Of a DNA stretch of 64,000 nt, positions 59,091 to 64,000 are shown piece by piece. The position numbers and the translations under genes were made by a program. The notes below the pieces were generated by a model. It had not been told where the DNA came from. It made no database searches and saw only the letters and a list, made by a program, of their open reading frames with translations. Source of the DNA: Calamus simplicifolius. Lineage: Eukaryota; Streptophyta; Magnoliopsida; Arecales; Arecaceae. Position 1 is the stretch's first letter, and each line of letters begins with the position of its first letter. Location: NCBI GenBank assembly GCA_900491605.1, contig UESW01004825.1, positions 1-64,000 of the forward strand. Direction: 5' to 3'.

Positions 59091-61912
59091 TTATTTATCA
59101 GGGCTTGAAACCGATCTTGATGGAGTTCGGTAAAAAAATGCATCAATATAAATAAATAATTTTATATATAAAAAAAGAAATTAGATATAGTTCAAAAATT
59201 ATATAGAAATAATAATAATAATTCGATATCTCTATAACTTATCAAAAAATATAATTTAAAATCGAGCGGTATAAAGGAAAAAGATTTATATAGTCTATCC
59301 TAACTAGTTTAAAATCAAAACTTGTTATTGTCACAATAATTCTCTATGGTTAAGGGGGAAAAAAAGCACCAACCATAGGCTATTTTTTTTTTACGAAAGA
59401 AACTAAAGTGTAAAGTTCTGAAAGATATTTTTACAACAATTCCATAGGCAAAATGGTCCTAGCCTTTCCACTAAGGAGATCTCAAGATTTTTAAATTGGA
59501 AAGATGCTAAGCAAGCACAGTCCAATATACATTTTTGTTCAAGGGCTACGGTGAGTGTTTTATTTTTTTCCTGGGTCATACATATGTCAACATATTTAAT
59601 ATATTTACTGCACACAGCACGTGGCGTAAGTAGTTTAGTAATGTGCTAATTGACTGATTAAAATGTTGCAGGAATAGCACTACCTTTGACGTATTAGGAG
59701 ACGTATCATTAATGTTGCAGGAATAGCACTGTCCAGACTGCAGTGATATTTAAACTGTAGATCTTTATTTATTAATTAATTAATTTAATCAACAAATATT
59801 AGCTGTTTCATTCATGAATTTATGAAAATGAGCTGGTAGACTACTTTTGTATGAACTGTTGTTCATCTTTCACAGGAACCGAACCCATTTTGATGCCCCA
59901 ATAGTCCCAAATTTCCCTCCAGAATTTCGGGAAAGGAGAGAAGGGTGGCCTATGGGTAGACTTTTGGAATATTTGTTCAGAACCGATAGGAGAAAATTTC
60001 AAGCCACCATGGGGCAAAGTAGAGAGATAACAAGAGGTCCCAGCTCCGTGCGATCAATTAAGAAGGGCTGGATGGATGGAATAAGTTCGGACAAAGGGGT
60101 GATTATTATTTACACTTGGATGGGTACTGCAGGACCCAGAGGAGGAAAATTAGAGCTAGGCCTCGTTGGAATAAACAAGTAGAAAAGAAAAACACAGACC
60201 ACGGAAGAAGTGGGGAAGCTACAAACTATTGATATGATTACTTAAAAGTTGTTTGAATAAAGTACGGGCAAGTGGGCAGGGGTGGAAGAATTATAAACAG
60301 ATGGCAAGCGTTTCGAATCTCCTGGGCCACGTGCCGAGAAAGGGAATCCCTTGCCTCGCTCCACAATTGTTGCGCGAGAGTCAAAGAATCTCTACTTTTA
60401 CTTTCATTATGGGTTTGAAAAATTGGGTTCCATTGTGGAATTTGCATTCGCGGCGCTAACTTGTGTCCTTGATAATTGTAAGGCTTTGATAATAATTGAC
60501 TTTTTTGGCAGAAAAAAAAAATCTTTTCATCCTTAAATTCTCACACAAAATTTATTGTAGTTCTTAGTCGTAACAGTTTAGTTTTCAGTTTAGTTTTTAA
60601 AATTACTATATATATATTGATTAAAATCAACAAAATAACTCCTATATTACTTCATCATTAGTTTACTGGCTTACGTTATCTGCTATTTCATGTACCCATA
60701 TCAAAATGAATTTTGACTAATTCATGTAAAAAAAATTAAAAATATAATAATTTTAAAAATATTAAAAATAATTTTTTAGTAAAAGTTTTTGGGTCAAAAG
60801 CAAAGCTAGGCAGCTTAGTTCCTAGGATAGCATCTAAATTTAGAGTATACATTTATAATGGAGTGTGTGACATCATCGAAAATTAAACTAAGTACTTCTA
60901 TCAAAAGAGAGGGATGGGAATCTATTTCTTTTTTTTTTTACCCCTTCAAAGACCTGAGAGGTGGTCGAGCCCAACGAAGACTATTCTTGAAAACCTGCCA
61001 AAACCCAGGCCCCGCTCAGAATGCCAGAGAGTTGGGAGTCGGTGGAGGGCAAAAATATGCCAAGCTGGCCAGCGGTCGGTTTGTCGATGCCTGTGCTTGT
61101 CTCACGTTTAATTTTTATTACTACATTATGGTTTCACCTCTGAAAAAAAATCTTAGATACGCTGCTAAGCAGCACCAGCAAGGGCATCTTTATAAATCTC
61201 GGCACCTACCAGCGCCACCAGTGGTTGCTCAACTGACAACCACGCATTCCAAAAGCAGAAACAAACAACTAATTCTTAAAGGCTATGTTTGAAATAAAAA
61301 ATAAAAAAATATTTAAAAAATAAGGGATAAAGGGATATCCAGGATATTTTTTTATTTTCAAAAGTTATATAACTACAAAGAATAAGTCTGAAAAAGATTA
61401 ACTAAAAGGAATAATTCATGTTTAACCATACATTATCCCATGAACTTATTTCATAGAGAACCCATAAATAGCTGAAGCTATCTGCGACAGAAACAACTTC
61501 GAAACGATATGGAGTTCCTAGCGTTTGAGATAATAACATTCTAACCAGATAAGACAGAGAGAAGCATGGCACGTCCACCGGGCACCATATGTCGAAATAG
61601 GGAACAGAGATCAAGAAGTTGGTTGGATCATGCCACCTAGTTTTAGCCTGTCTTGTTTTATGAATTGACTTAAGTTAGCACTGCTTAATTCTAAGGTTGG
61701 CCTTTCAATCTCAAGTCACCCGGCCAAATTAAGCCATCCCAGGATCAATACAAAATTATAACCACTAGATCGAATTCATATCCTATACAAAATCACCATC
61801 CAAATCACGTTGTGTCGATGGACTGGGTCCAGTCATGTGTTAGAAGTATGTAGCAGCTTATAGACAAAGCCATGAAAATACGGAACGTTATCATTTTTAT
61901 TTTCACACACAC

Positions 61913-61990
<78 letters not shown>

Positions 61991-62153
61991 CAATATCTCT
62001 TTCAGTGCATTATAATTCACACAACTGCATGCAGTCTTTAAATCTAGCTACTAAGAAACAATAACAAAATTAATGCAATATCTATCCTGCTTTAACTAAT
62101 TAAAACAATTATTTAACTAATTGAAAAATGGTTATCATTTCCCATTCACACTA
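59091..62153. other. Intergenic, no gene supported
   Basis: AT-rich DNA downstream of the F-box gene. The frames at 59847-60182 and 60858-61292 are over 100 codons but show no domain, no family resemblance and homopolymer-rich starts, so I do not call them. A short direct repeat of AATGTTGCAGGAATAGCACT occurs near 59660 and 59710. Confidence 0.45.
61916..61991. repeat. (TA)n microsatellite
   Basis: Over 70 bp of TA repeats with short interruptions, downstream of the F-box/DUF295 gene. Confidence 0.9.
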
Positions 62154-63310
62154 CTACACATTGTGTGAGAGATTTGGGACAAACCAACTGGGCTGAGGCC
62201 TAGCTTGATGAGTGCCCTTCGGATAAAAGGAGGGCTCGACTCTTCCATCCTCCAAATCTTTATATACAAAGAAGCCCTCCCAAAAATCATCAGTGAAATA
62301 GATAGAATTTTCTTTCAATGCAGAAAAGTCATGCTTTGAGACTGCAATGAAGTGATTATCGCCCAAGAATAATGCATAGTTTCCCAAGCTTTTCACTGCA
62401 ACCCATTTGTCAGCATCACGATCAATCATGCAAACCCGGAACGAAGTTAGCCTCCAGTCATTCTTATCAATAGAGATATCATCCACCCTCAATACCTCGA
62501 AAAGATTACCTAATATCTCGATCAAATACTTCCTCTTCCAGGCGATTAACTAAAAAGGAGGCCATTCACTGCTACTGTGCTAACAATTGAAAAAGAGCCA
62601 TTCAGGTCGAGCGATTCCACTGTCCCATTGACTCCGGCTGCGGCTGTATAAAACCACCCCTCCTCCTGATCCTCGTAAAAGATAACATCTTCGAAGAAAC
62701 AACTTTGGCCCATCTTAACGAGAGTCCTTGCTTCATCTCTGGATCTCGCAAAAGCAAGCGATTGAGGAGAGGCACAAATTACCACGGCAGTATACAAAGA
62801 GTTAGACGTCCACATCACAATAGCCTTGGAATAGTAGTACCCACAAGTCTGATCCACGGTAATGAGGTTCATGAGGGACAACTGTGGGTTGTTGATGCTG
62901 TAATGGGAGACACGGCCGGAGTAGTCGAAGACGGGCTCGACATCCGGAAAGGTGGTGATGGAAGGGAGCGCGATTCAGACTCCGGTGAGCAGGTTGAACA
63001 TGGAGAGCTCAGAAAAGTCATCTAAAATCATGAGCCATCCATTTGAGGAGCCAATGCAACGGCGCCATCTGACTCCAGGGATAGCGACTGTCAACTCCAT
63101 GCCATGATAGAAATCATAGAATCTGCAGATCTTGTTGGCTTCGTCGGCCTCGGTTCTGGTAAGTAAAAGCCAAGGGACTTGAGGGGGGTTGGGATTCAAA
63201 GAGATGACGAAGTTCCACATGGAGCAGACGACACGACAATGGATGTAGTCGCAGAGGAAGCCAAGGATGGAAGCAAGAACATCTATTGGTAGATATGAGA
63301 TAAGGGCCAT
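62154..63310 (-). pseudogene. F-box/DUF295 (KIB-type) protein, one stop and one frameshift
   Basis: This minus-strand gene starts at the ATG at 63310. Residues about 5-20 form an F-box-like start (LPIDVLASILGFL) that would bind SKP1 in an SCF ubiquitin ligase. The DUF295 region follows (CRFYDFYHGMEL, GSSNGWLMILDD, MFNLLTGV). In-frame TGA (62975-62977) stands where the family usually has a charged residue; CGA to TGA would explain it. The frame then continues as IALPSITTFPDVEPVFDYSG and beyond to about 62551. A 1-nt slip there is followed by AWKRKYLIEILGNLFEVLRV and the typical C-terminal NSIYFTDD and PSWFVPNLSHNV. Total span of about 385 codons is normal for the family, so only two small lesions separate it from an intact gene. 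Single exon, as usual for DUF295. Confidence 0.85.
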
Positions 63311-63427
63311 CCGATCCGATCCGAGAGAAAGAGAGGGCCGGTAGGGTTAATGGAGAAGAGCAAGCCGCCTGCCTGGAGAAATGCAGGGATCGAACGTGAT
63401 AGGATGTCTATCTCTAGAAGGATTTAT

Positions 63428-64000
63428 TGATGCCGAGTCACCCTCCTTGAACACCAGGGAAACAGAGGTCCTCCTCATCGGTCTCCTGCAAGAAAAGTCC
63501 CCAGAGACCGGATGTTCCGATGGGGACCCTCCACGCTCAAGTCAGTCACTCGGGAACAGACAGAGGTTTAGCTAGCAGAAGGAAACTAGAGAATTAGGGT
63601 TCAGAATCCTTCCTTTCTAGTAAGTGCGGGCTTTTATACCTGTTCAAAGATCTCCTCCTTTTTTCTACTTCCAGAAGATTTTTGATCTCCAGATATCTCC
63701 GTCCGATAACGGACAAAAAGGAGGGGCTGACAATGACAGGCTGTATCGTTACTGTGCGTCGGGGGCATCCTATTTGATTTGTCACCCGCCAGTACGGTAT
63801 TATGTGTGTCGGGTGGCTATGGTTACACCTGGCGTGCGCCGTTATCAGGTATGGCCGCATGCAGCCAAAGCAAGCAGTGTATCATACTCCGTAATAGGAT
63901 ATGACCATATGCGGTTGCAGGTGAGTGATGGACTACGTACCATAACGGGGTATGGCCATGCGTTGTTACGGGTGCGTAGTGGGCCATACGCCTTAATAGG
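63428..64000 (-). mobile_element. Left edge of another Tat-like LTR, truncated by window
   Basis: Begins TGATGCCGAGTCACC, similar to the two other LTR families (TGATGACGCCAAGTCACC and TGATGCCAAATCACC). It also shares GCAAGAAAAGTCCCC and GGGGACCCTCC with the Tat LTR. The minus-strand TATA box shows the same orientation. The repeated CGTAATAGG/GTTACGG-like units near 63840-64000 probably belong to U3. The right end and target duplication are outside the window, so solo LTR and full element cannot be separated. Confidence 0.75.
63631..63638 (-). promoter_or_regulatory. TATA box of right-edge LTR, facing the F-box gene
   Basis: CTTTTATA reads TATAAAAG on the minus strand. The expected start near 63605 lies about 295 bases upstream of the F-box ATG, on the same strand. 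Confidence 0.6.

Noticed and set aside
59847..60182. 111-codon open frame
   Set aside because: No domain, no related copy, and flanked by non-coding AT-rich DNA.
60858..61292. 144-codon open frame
   Set aside because: Starts in a poly-T/Phe run with no recognisable domain; likely chance.

Overview
The window looks like an AT-rich plant nuclear genome segment made almost entirely of transposable elements and decayed gene pieces. It has GT-AG introns, CACTA (En/Spm) transposons, Tat-lineage Ty3/gypsy retrotransposons, hAT elements, a LINE tail, an F-box/DUF295 gene and pieces of an LRR receptor kinase. A monocot is my best guess and a palm is possible, but this is an impression from the repeat types. 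I see no clearly intact host gene, and no tRNA, rRNA or CRISPR array.

Layout. 1-6164: 3' part of a CACTA element (plus strand) with a broken TNP2-type transposase, a largely open TNPA-type gene, subterminal repeats and the 3' terminal inverted repeat. 6529-11639: remains of a second CACTA element (minus strand). 13409-19493: a non-autonomous LTR retrotransposon (minus strand, 5-bp target duplication CATGT, no pol) that splits an older minus-strand reading frame. 20990-21660: AT-rich repeat field. 21811-22454: broken WRN/RNase D-like 3'-5' exonuclease gene. 22534-23620: non-autonomous hAT element. 23765-25613: broken exons resembling the complex I subunit NDUFA5, with a LINE 3' tail between them.

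28355-57317: one 28,963-bp CACTA element with matching terminal inverted repeats and a TTG target duplication. It contains, in order, subterminal repeats, 4 kb of leader-like DNA, two decayed transposase genes (33516-38984), intron-containing exons of an LRR receptor-like kinase ectodomain, and the second subterminal repeat field. A 14,056-bp Tat retrotransposon (40927-54982, minus strand) is nested in an intron of the captured kinase piece. That retrotransposon has 1.57-kb LTRs each with eleven 89-bp repeats, a frameshifted gag-pol with two RNase H domains, a 98-bp tandem array, and an antisense spliced ORF between pol and the 3' LTR.

58324-59082: second non-autonomous hAT element with a perfect 8-bp target duplication. 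62154-63310: F-box/DUF295 gene (minus strand) with one stop and one frameshift. 63428-64000: start of another LTR of the same general type, with a minus-strand TATA box pointing into the F-box gene.

Together these give a nested history: host gene pieces, a CACTA element that captured kinase exons, then a recent Tat insertion inside it. Every transposase or polyprotein here carries lesions, except perhaps the TNPA-type gene at 3920-5410, so mobility would have to be supplied in trans.
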